NCBI GenBank assembly: GCA_051453625.1
Contig: JBOZIK010000001.1
Span: 241,901,856-241,965,855 of the forward strand
Length of the DNA: 64,000 nt
DNA from: Welwitschia mirabilis
Taxonomy: Eukaryota > Gnetophyta > Gnetopsida > Welwitschiales
Direction of reading: 5' to 3'
Below are positions 10,361 through 22,429 of this stretch, in pieces. Below the pieces are notes generated by a model. It saw only the letters and a program-made list of their open reading frames with translations, did not search any database and was not told the origin of the DNA. The first letter of the stretch is position 1, and each line of letters starts with the position of its first letter. The translations under genes were made by a program, and so were the position numbers.

Positions 10361-13149
10361 TACCTTTATACCTTTCTATATATATCTACACATGCTAGGA
10401 GACCAAATCTAACTTTGTGAATATATTTTCTCTTCCATTTCTTCTCTATAATTTTAGAATATCCTTAGGATTTTCCCTCTATATAAAATGGGAATTTTAA
10501 AGGAAATGTTATTTTCTAAGAATATGTAGTCATCATCCAAAACATGAAAGCTTAATTTAATTAATCCATTACACTAATAACCTTATCAAAGTTATGTGTT
10601 TTGTTGGTATTACTTTAAAAGATCAAACTAGTGGGAATAGATAAATTATGTTTGTGTTTATAAACATAACATAATGCTTTTGGATTCTTCTTTTATGCTA
10701 CAGTCTTGTAAACATCAAAAGTTACATAATATAGTACTTTGTAGTACCCTATTCTAATCTGATATGAATAGTAAAGATAGACAAAATAGTGAATGCTCTC
10801 ATCATAACTAGTCTATATATTCTAACTTTGAGCCATAGTCTAATGTTTTAGAATGATTATCTTCAAATTTAGAACTTAGTAAAGGGGTAAGGATTTCCTA
10901 AGGCTCATTTAATAATAGTCAATATCCTATTTCAATATTTTCAAGTCCTCTTAGAACTAATAACATAGCTTCATAAGATGTATAAAAAAACTTATACCAT
11001 ATGATCTCTAAATAGAAATTGGGAAGATTGTTTATTATTTATAATAGCTCAATACTGATTTGATTAATGGCTTATGATGAATACATCAAATATGAAGTAT
11101 AAGTTGTCATGTATTACATTCATGTAGCAGACTGCTACCCTAATTCTTCTCCCAATGTAGATTTCTATTACAAAATCATCACTATATAACTCTAGCTAAT
11201 ACTGCTAATCCTATATTTTCAAAGAGATTTAGAATGTGAATATCTTATTTTATAGCTCATAGTGATAGGGTTATAAATACTCTTTAATGTTAGCATTATA
11301 GCCTTATAATCTAGAATTATAGAGGTGTCCTTTTATAGTCCATGATGATTTAGCATGGGTAAAATATCAATCTAATTACATCCTATGCTTCTTTTAGGGA
11401 TTGAACATTTTTCAAAGAAAGTTATTTTTTGAGTTTTTTTATTAAATAATTGTACAAGCTTAATATTCTATTGATTTCAAAAATCAGGATAATGTTAGAA
11501 AGTAGTAGAGTCGGATACCATGTGATGGTTCAAAAAAATTTTATGTTGTAGTTTAAACACGTAATTATATAACTGAATTTTCATCATAATTTTATGCAAT
11601 AGAGAATGAGAAGCATTTATCATAAACTATTGTAACAATGAGAACAAGAAGTCATCCAAATCCTAAAGTGTAAGGATTGATGTGGGAACATTAATAATTC
11701 TACCAAACATCTTCTAATTAAATCTAAGTAGCATTCATCTTTAGAATGAGTTTGTTCCTAAGGACATCCACAACAAGCCTTCTGAGTTTTGAAGCATGAG
11801 TCTATTATCTAACAAAAATCTTTTTGCATGAAATATCATCATATTCAGCCCCACTGATATCCATCCTAAGGTCATGTATTTGGGTTGAGGTTGATACTCA
11901 GTGAAAATTACTTGAATAAACCTATGCTCATTTCTTTTACCTTCAATTTATTTCATCCAAATATGTATCATGATAAAACCCTGTGTATGCATATAATTCA
12001 AGATGTATGATCATCATATCATAGCATTTGTATCATATCAACATTCATTTAGGTAATACATATTTTGTTTCTATATGGACATGTGTAAGCCTTTTTTTTT
12101 TTAAATAATTTCTTTTATATTTTAAGGTGCTTGAAAATGAGACATGTTTAAATAATCTTTTCTTTTCAAACCTAAATTCCAAAATTTGCAAGGTTACTAA
12201 TTATTCCAAAATGATATTCGAGTGTGTACGCTTTTATTTTAAAAGATGAATACCATCTTCTCTACTTATTGATTTCTCCTTTACTATCTTGCACTGACTC
12301 TCTTTCTTTAAGTACCTTCCTTCTACAGTGCTGTCATTCATGCAATCTCAAAGGCGTGATACTAACATGCATTGACTAGTCATGACATTTTGATGAATTC
12401 TACCAATAATTAAGATGCTTAATCATGCACTATAAATTAGCTAATATCATAATTAGAGAGATGACAAGTAAAACTGAACTTACTTAGATATGAAAATATT
12501 TATAAAAACTGGAGAGATTATTACTATTAATAGGCAATAAAGGTATTGGCTGTTCTTCATTCTAAAAATTAATTATATATAAAAATAAAAAATTTAATCT
12601 AAAATACATATATTTATAACATTTCCTAGATTGTTGCATTAATCTCAATCATAAGGAAACCATGCCATTTGTTAAATCATTGTATTAATTTTACTTTTAC
12701 AGAGACAATTTGAAATTCAATTGTATTTCTATTTATAGGTTAAGTTTATTATCATTATGACTAAATTAATTATGTAACATTATAATTTCTACATTCTAGT
12801 ATCCACCTAATCTCATTTTTAAAAATGTTACCATCATAAAAGATTAAAATCAATAATCGACTTTATAACACAAACATAATGGCATGTAATAAATAATTTT
12901 TGTAGTGATTCTATCAATGTAGTGATGCTTTTTCTATAATAATGTTTTTCTTACAATCCTACAAGTAGAATAATCAATAAAAAAATCATGAAATACTAGA
13001 GAAATATAATTCACAAAATAAAAAAGTCTATATTGAAACCTTCATTTTTAGATTTTAATCACAAGCATGTCATGCCTTTATAAAGAAATAGTTTCTTTGT
13101 CATTGCCTACTTAACCAAGATTTGGAAATATAAAGATACCTTACTAACA

Positions 13150-13655
13150 TATTTCAACTAAAAATCTACCATTCTTTGCATTTTCTTGATTCTATCCATT
13201 ATTTCTACAAGTTTAGAAACAAAACTCCATGGAGGAGCACCATGAATATCTTCTAGAAATTATGCCTTTGATGAAGAAAGAGGATCTGTGTCATAATGTT
13301 TTCCATAGTATGCTTTATCTATAAAAATACAATAAGATTATAAAGTAAAAACATATGAAAAAAATTCTAATTCTATAAATTCAACTTTTAAGAATAAAAA
13401 TTAATCATACATAAATTTCATATGGAATAGTATCCAAAATAAACAAAGATGAAAGTAATGCTTCATATTCTTCATGACTTTGTAGGCATTTTAAAAATTT
13501 TTCATCCTTGGCCTCAACATAGAGAATTCTCATTGCTTATAAGGTAGGTCTAAAGCTAGACCAATCATCAAGTCGAGTGAAATCTATAATTACTAGGTTA
13601 TTGATAGCTTGAATTCCTTCCCTCCAATATAAAGAAGCAAACATGTTAGTCTCAC
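13150..13655 (-). pseudogene. Two exon-like segments with a probable intron inside the CACTA element (set 2), unidentified
   Basis: Minus-strand 13650-13420 reads FASLYWREGIQAINNLVIID, then FTRLDDWSSFRPTL*AM, YVEAKDEKFLKCLQSHEEYE and ALLSSLFILDTIPYEIY. The frame then meets GTATGATT and resumes after TTTTTATAG at about 13327 with KAYYGKHYDTDPLSSSKA, FLEDIHGAPPWSFVSKLVEI and MDRIKKMQRM. GT...AG borders at the exact points where the frame breaks suggest a true intron of about 90 bases. Only two in-frame stops are seen (each explicable as a changed Gln or similar codon). I do not recognise the family. Possible explanations are an element-encoded accessory protein or a captured host gene (Pack-CACTA). 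Confidence 0.5.
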
Positions 13656-14964
13656 ATTATGAAAGTTTGCATAATTTTTACTTAATAAAACTATAAGTAT
13701 TAAACATTGATACTTAACAAATGAGTAATGGTTTTTGAAATGGATATGATGTTGGACCATGCCACAAGAAGAAATAATAACATTTTCATTTCAGTATTTT
13801 AAATATAAGACATACTAATATGATCATCAAACATGATAATTATGTCAAGTATGATTACCTTTTTACACTACATTGAAAATATAATACATTCTAAAAATCT
13901 AGATACAATGCTTTTTCAATAGCAAAGTCTACTATCATAAAAAATATCAAAAAGCTACTAAAGATGCTAAAAGCAGAGTGATTTTGGATTAAAAAGATAT
14001 CTCTGCACTCTAAAGAAATTCTAGAGGCTCTTCCACTTCGTATTTTGATTCTTATCCTACCTATTTATAGATACACATACTAGTTGAGTGAAAGGCAAAG
14101 TATGATATAACAAAAATATCAAGATAACAAAGAAGGAGTAATTTTGGACTTATAAATAAACATTCCTAATTTGAAGACATTTCAAATGATTTTTTACTTC
14201 TTAATTTAATTCTTCAACCATGTCTAGTTGTGCATATTCTCTCTTTCTTCTCATTCTTCTAAATGAGACTCACTCTAAAGTTGTTGTGAAACTAAAGATC
14301 AATAGATGTATAAGTCTGTTAGTGTTAAAGTAGCTACTATAGATGCATGCTTTTTTCAATAGATTAGATGTAAAGTAAAAAATATAAACAAATCCATATC
14401 TCTATACTATGAGTTACTTAAAAAGAAACTTAAGATACAAGAAGAAATGACATCACATATTGGAGAAGTTAAAAGGCTAACATGTAGTCCAAGTAATAAG
14501 GATGTATAAGGACTCCAACCATTATCAATAGTTCACCTCCTTTTGGTATGCAATGGTCTTCTCATATAACTAACATATGAGTTTCCTCTTTGTTGGCACT
14601 TGTGCATTCATCCAAATTTATGGCAGAACTCATAAAGAATAAAAACTTCTATCTAAAAGACATAAGAACTACAAAATCCAATTTTACTAGAGCTACTACA
14701 AGAAAAGATGAAGCAATATTAAGAAATACCTTATAAGGGTTTTCATCTATATGAATGAAGACTATCAAACTCCTTAAATTTGACTAAAGAAGGTTGGCTT
14801 CAAGTATTCTTAAACATATTCACTTAGATTATGCTTTATAATGGATAGAAAAATAATTTGAATGATTCACAAGTAAAAATGCAATCTTAAATAGGGTCTT
14901 CAACTTGTTAACATCTTTCAAATTATTTGAAATAACTTAGAATAAAAAATATTTTGATAAGTTT

Positions 14965-15250
14965 AAAAGATTAAGGGTTTTTTTTTAAACACCATAAAAT
15001 ATCAAAATATTTAAGGCATTTATTAAAGTTAATTCCTTAAAAACATAAAATATTTTTGGCATTTATTCATAATACATGCCTTATTATTAAGGCATTTCTT
15101 TTATAAATGCCTTAAAAAAAGGCATTTATTTAGATAAATGCCTTAAAAAGGTTTTTGTTAGTTTTATTTAAGGCCTTTAATAAAATAAATGATTTAAAAA
15201 GCTCTTCAATTAAGGCACTTATTAAAATAAACATATTAAAGGGCTATATC
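14965..15250. repeat. Right subterminal repeats of the CACTA element
   Basis: Many direct and inverted copies of AAGGCATTTATT and AAATGCCTTAAAAA; the pair AAATGCCTTAAAAAAAGGCA at about 15104 forms a perfect hairpin. They mirror the left array and identify the end of the transposon. Confidence 0.8.
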
Positions 15251-15263
15251 TCTAATAGTGATT

Positions 15264-16668
15264 GAATAATTATCTTAAGATAAAGACATCTATCTGTGAG
15301 AGACATCTACTATAATGAAGACATCTATTTTGAAAAATTGACAAAAATTAAACACTATTAAATAATCAAATAGTAGCCATTGATATCCATTAGACTACAT
15401 TTAAACTATTTCAAACAATTATCTAGTTAGGATATAGAATAAGAATACCTCTCAAGAATAGAAGAGAAAATAGTGAAGAGGAAAGAATTATTCAAATGGG
15501 TGATTATCACTAAACAAGAATAAATATTAAGTTCTTAATGAAGAGATTCATTTCCTAAATACATTTTGTGATCTTTAGCACTTCCACTACTACAAAACTC
15601 TAATCTTAGATATTATGGGTAACTACATCAAGGAAAACTTAAGCAACCATCTATCTAATATTATTTTAGGCTTATTTCTTTTTTTTTTTTTGTTTTGCGC
15701 ATTTTCTATTAGCACTTTATTATAGGAATATTGAATTGTTGAATCCATTTATTCTAGTTCATAAGGTTTAAATTATTTTCTTTACTAAGATTCCTTGTTT
15801 AGGGACCCCAAATTATAAGATAATCCTTATATAAGTATGCTTTCTTGGGTAATTGAGAGTACTATTATATCTTAATCTATTATAATTTTTAAGAGGAAGA
15901 GAGTGCTGCCTTACAAGGAGTATCTCATTTATATGTATAGGTGATGGTGCTTTAAAACCATTATTTTATAGGAAAAAGATATCTAGAGGTGTAAAGAGAA
16001 GCTACCCTCTTAGCATGAATGTACCTAGGTTGGAGAAACATGTTAAACTAGTAAGGCCTTCATTGTGATTTTTATTTTTTTCTATTGTAAATTTTGATTT
16101 AGTCAGACTCATTCATCCCTTTCATTCATGTTCAATAATCCTCAACATAGATAAAAACATAATCAAGAAGATCTTAAATTTAGAATTTTTATATTTACTT
16201 TTATAGTTATAGATCTCATCCTTAATCGTAAGTTTATAAGACGTATTTATAGTAAACCTTATATAGTCTAAATGTTAAAATTCCAAGCACAATCAAGATG
16301 TTCATCCTTTGTGCATTGAAAATGCTATTATTCTTTTTTGATTTTGTACTTTATGCTATAATTATGATGTTTAAACTTTATTGTTAAACTATCATTTAGG
16401 AAGGGCCAAATCAAGATGTTTATTGGAGATGACATATCTTTTGAAGAAATGCTATGTATGCAATGTAATGTTTGTGATTTTTGTTTTTTAAAAATATGTA
16501 GGATTTATAGTTTTATTTAATAAGATAGCTACCACATAATTCTAAGATAATAGTTTTTATTAACCATACTAAATTATTTCTAATTTGATTTTAGTATAAC
16601 CATCATTATATAATTCTTGTAACGTATTATTCTACACCTTTGGTTATTTGTTAAATGAAGTGAAATAA
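15264..16668 (+). repeat. Continuation of the Copia H 3' LTR and unassigned DNA up to Gypsy F
   Basis: AGACATCTAT words at 15284, 15304 and 15322 continue the LTR interrupted at 8246. An AT-rich tract with a T-run at 15681 follows. The LTR end is not fixed: AATAATC at about 16132 would match the inverted start TGATTATT but has no clear CA. No gene is seen from here to the F LTR at 16669. Confidence 0.45.
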
Positions 16669-18171
16669 TGTTAGGGTGTGAATTGTGTGCTCAAATTAAT
16701 AATTCTTTTGAATGAACATTCTTATATTTGGTACCTACAACTCTTAATAAAACTCATACAAAATGCACTAGTATATGAAAGTTAACCCAAATGTTATGCT
16801 CTAAAGAGGAACTCTAAAGAGGAAGTTCAAAGATTACTACAAATGATTACTATACTAAGTTTCAGAATTAAAATGAAATGATGCAATGAAAGTAAAATGT
16901 GGAGGTGAATGAAAAGTGTAGAAATGGATGCAATCTAAATTTGAATTCTAACCAAGTATACCAACTTCTTATCACTCAAGTTGGCCCTTATGATTTATAT
17001 CAACTACATATACCTATCACTTAAATGTAATCAACATAAATCATAAGAAAGATCATAAGAAAGAACATTAAAAAGAGCACTTAAAATGATATTTCATTAA
17101 TTAAAATTTCAATCTAGTTACAAAGAAAGAAATCCTTAATAAAGGAGACATAGTTCAACACCAAGTGATGTTCTTCTTTGTAACTAAGATGGATTCTTTA
17201 CTTAATCACTTTCCAGGTTATTACAAGAATAATTGGTGTAACAAATATCAATAAATAAGGGATCAAGATGAGTATTTATAGGATTTAAAGTGACTATTAA
17301 GATCATCAAAGAGTTGTAATAGACTAATAGAATTTATAATAATGATTACATAATTGATGTAGTTTATTTTATATTCTTCATATCTATCATGTACTTAGGT
17401 GTTATCCAAATAATCAAGTGAATGATAATTGATATTTCATCTTCTCATAGCTTATTGTCTTTCATGTGCCTTCTTGATAATGATTGAGCTTCATCTTCTT
17501 GGTATCATCCTGTGTGTCATATGAATGATTAGGTGGATGACTGTTAATCTGTTATCTTCTCATATCTTCTTATCTTTCATTTTCCTTCTTGGTAATGATT
17601 GCTATTTCACATTTTTGATGTAATTGTGGGTGTCATTCTGATGAGTAGGTGGATGAACACTAGTACTAAAATTGTAAGTTCTATTTCTTCAAATCCTACT
17701 AGTTGTTTCGAGTATCATCTAGATGAATATGTGAATGACTATTAGTAGAAACTTGTTTTCTTTATTTATTAATCCTATTACTCATATGCTTGACTCTTGT
17801 CTTGACAATGAGGTGGACAAGAGTTGATTGCATTCTTCCTATGTTATGATTGGCTTTCAAACTATGATTTAAGTGCTATAATAAATATCATCCTTTAGAG
17901 TTTATTTGGATGAAATAATGAATGACAATATTTTATTTATTGTTTGGTCTTTTGATCATCTTCCATCATTTTGCACTAGGTTCATAATGTTCTGGAAATG
18001 TTAAAAAGTATAAAATATAGCAAAAAGAGGTTCATTCTCTTTGAATTTGGTATTTTATGTGGTTTTCTTGATTGAACTTTAGATTCTTTTTATTTGGCCT
18101 AGAAACTTGTTAAAAATGTTTGAAACATGCTTTAATCATAATGTTAAATATTACCAATTGAACCTGTAACA
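16669..18171 (-). repeat. 3' LTR of Gypsy F
   Basis: 1,503 bp, terminal inverted repeat TGTTA...TAACA. It aligns along its length with 51744-53226. In the first 66 bases I count 9 differences by eye, mostly C/T and A/G. A minus-strand TATA-like CTATAAATA lies at 17273-17281. Inside, at about 17400-17930, are repeated words of the type GTCAT..ATGA..AGGTGGATGA. Confidence 0.85.
17273..17281 (-). promoter_or_regulatory. TATA box of the F LTR (3' copy)
   Basis: The minus strand reads CTATAAATA about 890 bases from the LTR start. The same box occurs at 52347-52355 in the other LTR, about 871 bases from its start. Conservation of sequence and offset in both diverged copies supports it as the LTR core promoter. 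Confidence 0.6.
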
Positions 18172-18348
18172 TAGCCTCCAAACAAGCATTTGTCAGTCCC
18201 TAACAAAGAAAGATAAAAGAATAGAAGCAAGCCATATTAATGAGGATAATTAATTATTTAAATTCATAAATGAAATTTATAATTCATACAATATTATGGG
18301 ATTAGTATCTTATGAAAATTTGAGAAAAATAATGTACCGCCTAGTCTG

Positions 18349-21010
18349 TCATCTAGATGATATAGGGGATGATATCTTCAAAAAATAATTTCTTAGTTTT
18401 TTTAATGTTATTTACTTGAAAATTGGTTCTTCCCTAAATAAATGTCTAAAATACACAAATTCATGAAAAAATTATACTAGTCCCTCACTTAAATATTTGT
18501 CAAATCAATAAGATAAAACAAGATCATCGTGAAATATAGAAGTCATGACTCAAATACTATAAAAAATATATGTATATAAATATAAATCATTAAACTTTTA
18601 AGTATAATAAAAATGATGGTTCTATATTAAATACCTTGATAGGATATAGTAGACTATACTCTATCACTTAGAGTAAGTGAAGATAGAGGGCATTCTTCCT
18701 CTAGTAAAAAGTAGTTACTCATAAAATTCTATAGTGAGCATGTAACCTCCTCACCTTGGACTCACACTGCCTCTAGAAGATCTAAAACAAAACCCTACTC
18801 TATCTATCTAACATGACTTACTAGAGCTAATATTTTCTCTCTTATATCAACCATTTGATGCTCCATGAAAGTCAGCTAGTACTCCATGAAAATCATCCTT
18901 TCTCTAATCATAGTAAAGCCTTGATCCATCATCTTATGTATCTCTTGTATTACATCAGTTAGCAGAGCTTGTATCTGATCAACTATAACTACTTATCAAA
19001 TAGCTCTTGGGGCTTGCTATTACTGTTACTCAAGATCCCCAAGAATTTGAATCACATGTTTCAAATATAATAGGAAAATATGTACAAATGATTATAAGCT
19101 TTGGAATGCTAAAACATTTAAATATGGTGGTAAGCAAAAATAGGAAGCCAAGTGTTTGGATGTGTTATGCCTTCAATATAGCTCATAATCTTCTCCATAT
19201 AAAGTAAGCCAAGTCCATATACACCCCAAATAAAATGCTTTCAATATTTGTAGATGTGCTATCATGCAGTAACTATCATGGAAGAAAGGTCTAATGTTAT
19301 AATTTAGTTCTATATGCAAAAATCGATAGGCCAGTGAAATATTTATGACTACGACACCTCTCCTATCTCCTACCACATTTGGTGAAATGTCTAATATAAT
19401 GCTATAAGCATGTTTATTGGTCTCATCATCTACTAAATATATATGGATACTATCTAATCCACTTATTTCTATCATCATAGTTATAAGTCTTGGTAGAATT
19501 GACACCTTAACCATGGATTATGGCTATGATCATGTCTATAATGAGATCATCTACATCAGGTCATATTTCTATATGCATGAAGTCATAAAACTATTAAATA
19601 TCTAAACTAAAATAAGTATCTCATGTATCCAAGATCCATCTTAACTATAACTTTATTAATATGTCATTGATCTTGGGATTTAATTGTCTCATGAAATCAT
19701 AGAAGTTCCTATCAACCTTGATAGATGCTGTCTGAATAGAATGAGAAGAAAATGAACTAGCTTAGCTCTTGTAACTACTAAAGCTATGACAGGTCTTAAG
19801 GTAGTCTGAAAAGAGGACTCTCCCTCTACCTCTGTCTATCTAGATTGAGCTTTGATACATGACCTATTAAAAATATTCATAATACATATCATCAAGAAAA
19901 TTAAAATTCTAGATACATTATGTAGAATTTTCTAATGTTCCCCTAAAAACATTTTATCATAAAATCAAATAGATGAATTTCTACCCCTCCTCCCCCATAA
20001 ATGTATTGAAATTCATCTTGAATTATGAGAAAAATTAGAGAAATGTGTGAATATTGTGAAGTTTGATAATAATGGTGGATGAAGAAAGGTGAAAAAAATG
20101 AATGATAAATATCAAAAATCTAATTTGGTATAATTTTAAAGCTTGTCACATTAATTATTTTAACTATAAACATGAGTATATTTCATCACACAAAGTGAGA
20201 AAAATATGATTTTAAAAAAAAGTACCAAAATTTAAATATCTGACAAAATACATACTAAAATTTAAATACATTTAGACCAAAATGACAAGCACAAAAAATT
20301 GATCATTTTATGTAAAAGCGGAATTCAAAAAGATTTAGAAATGAGAGAAATAAGTAAAAATTTAAAAACACATCTTATTTTTAAATAATCTATTTTAATC
20401 TCACATTTGTAGAGTAGATTTGATGAAATGAAGATATTTGGATGTTGAAAGATGTAAATGCATAATTATTTTATCTTGATAATAAAGGAAACCAATTATA
20501 AAATGAAGAAAAATGGATGAAAAGAGGGTTTAAAGCTATGATTCTATAGCCATCATCCACTGCCTCATCTAGATGATATTCCTACAAAAACTATTAAATA
20601 AAGATGAATGTTGTCTATTTTATCATCTAGACGATAATGGAAATGACATAATTTTTAAGAGATGGTTATCATTTGCGTTATCATCTAGACAACATAGTAA
20701 GCAATATGGCTTTTTCAAGAACTTTTTAAGTTAAACTGAAAGGTAAGGCCTATAAAGTTGTGAATATAAATGAATAAGTCAAAAAATCTTTTACATTAAT
20801 CATGAGTAATGAAGTTTATTAGTGTGATTAGAAGACTATAATAATGTTAATGCTAAGGAGGTGGTTAAGATAGCACTTGGATTGAAAAGAGTGTCATATA
20901 CAAGGATCTAGCCTTTTGATAAATGTGACAAAGGATAAGTTTAAATACATACATCTTGAAAGATAAGAATGAATAGGGAGCATCACCTAGCTTGTCATCT
21001 AGATGACTAT
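18349..21010. repeat. TCATCTAGA(T/C)GA repeats, including a 58-bp tandem array
   Basis: The near-palindrome TCATCTAGATGA or a one- to three-base variant starts at 18349, 20565, 20623, 20681 and 20995. The middle three are exactly 58 bases apart, a three-copy minisatellite (20565-about 20738). Related words (GTCATCTAGATGA, ATCATCTAGATGATGAAGTGG) also occur in the F LTRs at about 17710, 52785 and 52980, so the motif belongs to element F. Confidence 0.7.
18700..19520 (-). pseudogene. Decayed extra ORF downstream of F pol (env position), tentative
   Basis: A minus-strand open frame of 113 codons at 19514-19173 (MVKVSILPRLITMMIEISGL...) is followed, after frameshifts, by a coiled-coil-like segment at about 18990-18850: DQIQALLTDVIQEIHKMMDQ then GFTMIRERMIFMEY and FMEHQMVDIREKI. 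Heptad-like Met/Ile spacing and the position between integrase and 3' LTR fit the C-terminal part of the extra ORF of plant Gypsy elements. I cannot name a domain and the link between the two parts is inferred. Confidence 0.35.
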
Positions 21011-22400
21011 GGAAAATAAAACACTTAGTAGTTTATGACTTTAGATTAATTTTAGAGTTTTAAAGGGAATAAATGTTATGATAGTATGGTAACATGGTTA
21101 AAAAATTTTCAAGAGGCATCGTCAAGGGTTTAATTATTATGCATTAGGACTTAAGAATTTTCAATAAGAAGACTAGAAAATAATAAATTCCTCACGATTT
21201 TTTATGAAAAAGTAAGTGAATTACTTTAAGATAACTAATTCATAATTAAGAAAATCAAAACTAAAAATGGACAACATGAAATAAGGATAAGATTAACTAG
21301 TTTCTTCCAAATTTTAATCTAGCAAGATTTGTTAAAAAAATCATAAAACTAATTGATGTGAAGATGCATGATTCATTGTAAAAATATCATACTTTATTAT
21401 TTGATAAGGTAGTAAAAGGATCAATATCCAAAGATTTATTTGAAAAGTATCAATTTATGTTTAGACAATAATTCAATCCATTTTTAGCTTTTAGCGACTA
21501 TCGCACTTTAGTTATAACATCATCTAATGATTAATATACTAAAAAGTCCTTAAGTAGTTTTTTATTACAATAATGAAAACTAAGTGGGATGTTGAAAAAT
21601 ACCATTCTTTATAATGAGGGAAGTGTAACCACTACCATGAGAGTGAGGATCTATAAGAAAAGCTAGATCATAAGTAACTAACCCTCTGATAGAGTTTCCA
21701 CACCTACCATATTGCACTACTAAATACCCATCTTGGAAAACATTTTTTTAGTATGCTTATGATAGGACATCATGATATAGTTTAAAGAAGAATTAACTTT
21801 TTATTTTGTTCCCTCTTTTATTATTTTTTTCTTTTATGGACTCAGAATCCCATTTTAATAGCATTGATTGATCACTAAACTGAAATAACAAAATATATAA
21901 TTACCAATAAGTATCTAATTAACATAATTAAGTTTAAAAAAATAATTTAAGATATTAGTGAGTTAATTCTAGGAATATTTGAAGATTTACTGATTCTAAT
22001 CATTTTCACTATAATGCCCAAAGTAAGAGATTCCTTAATCATGATATAACATATGAAACTAAACATGAATCAAGTTAAATATGATCAAGTAGTATCATAA
22101 CTTGAACTAATAAATGGAGATAAGAAAATATTTATAAAATGGCAAAGAAAAGATACTCCTCTTTTTCCTCAAAGGAATCTTCGAAGTTAATTGCTTCTAC
22201 TAGGTTTGAAGCATAAGTAGAATCATTAGGTGATGTTTAAATTTTAAGCCTTTGTTCATTAAATTTTTGGATACCTTTGAATTGCAAATTAGAAATCTCA
22301 ATAGAGCTATTAGAATGAACATTTTTCACAAGATAATAACTTGACCATTTAGAGATCAACTTGCTATGCAAAGGATGAACTCAATAATATATAGTAAAAC
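19606..22400. other. Gene-poor 3' untranslated part of element F
   Basis: Between the decayed extra ORF and integrase there are no frames with recognisable content. The stretch is AT-rich and holds the 58-bp minisatellite and scattered low-complexity runs. It is assigned to F only because it lies between F's integrase and F's 3' LTR. Confidence 0.5.
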
Positions 22401-22429
22401 TAATTGACCAAATTGAAAATATTTATATA

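Larger units (their letters stand above)
8247..15260. mobile_element. CACTA (CMC/En-Spm-like) DNA transposon, 7,014 bp
   Basis: The left end reads TACTACAAGAAATATG (first base C changed to T from the canonical CACTACAAGAAA). The right end reads GAGATATAGCCC-type sequence finishing CTAATAGTG on the plus strand, i.e. CACTATTAGAGATATAG inverted. Both ends are followed inward by AT-rich subterminal repeats built on CCTTAAAA / AAGGCATTT. The flanks 8244-8246 and 15261-15263 are both ATT, a perfect 3-bp target duplication as CACTA transposases make. It sits in the LTR of Copia H, whose gacatct repeats continue on both sides. The interior carries gene-like fragments on the minus strand but no transposase I can recognise, so it is probably non-autonomous. 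Confidence 0.85.

Noticed and set aside
15586-15605. CACTACTACAAAACTC resembling a CACTA terminus
   Set aside because: No partner end, no target duplication and no subterminal repeats next to it.
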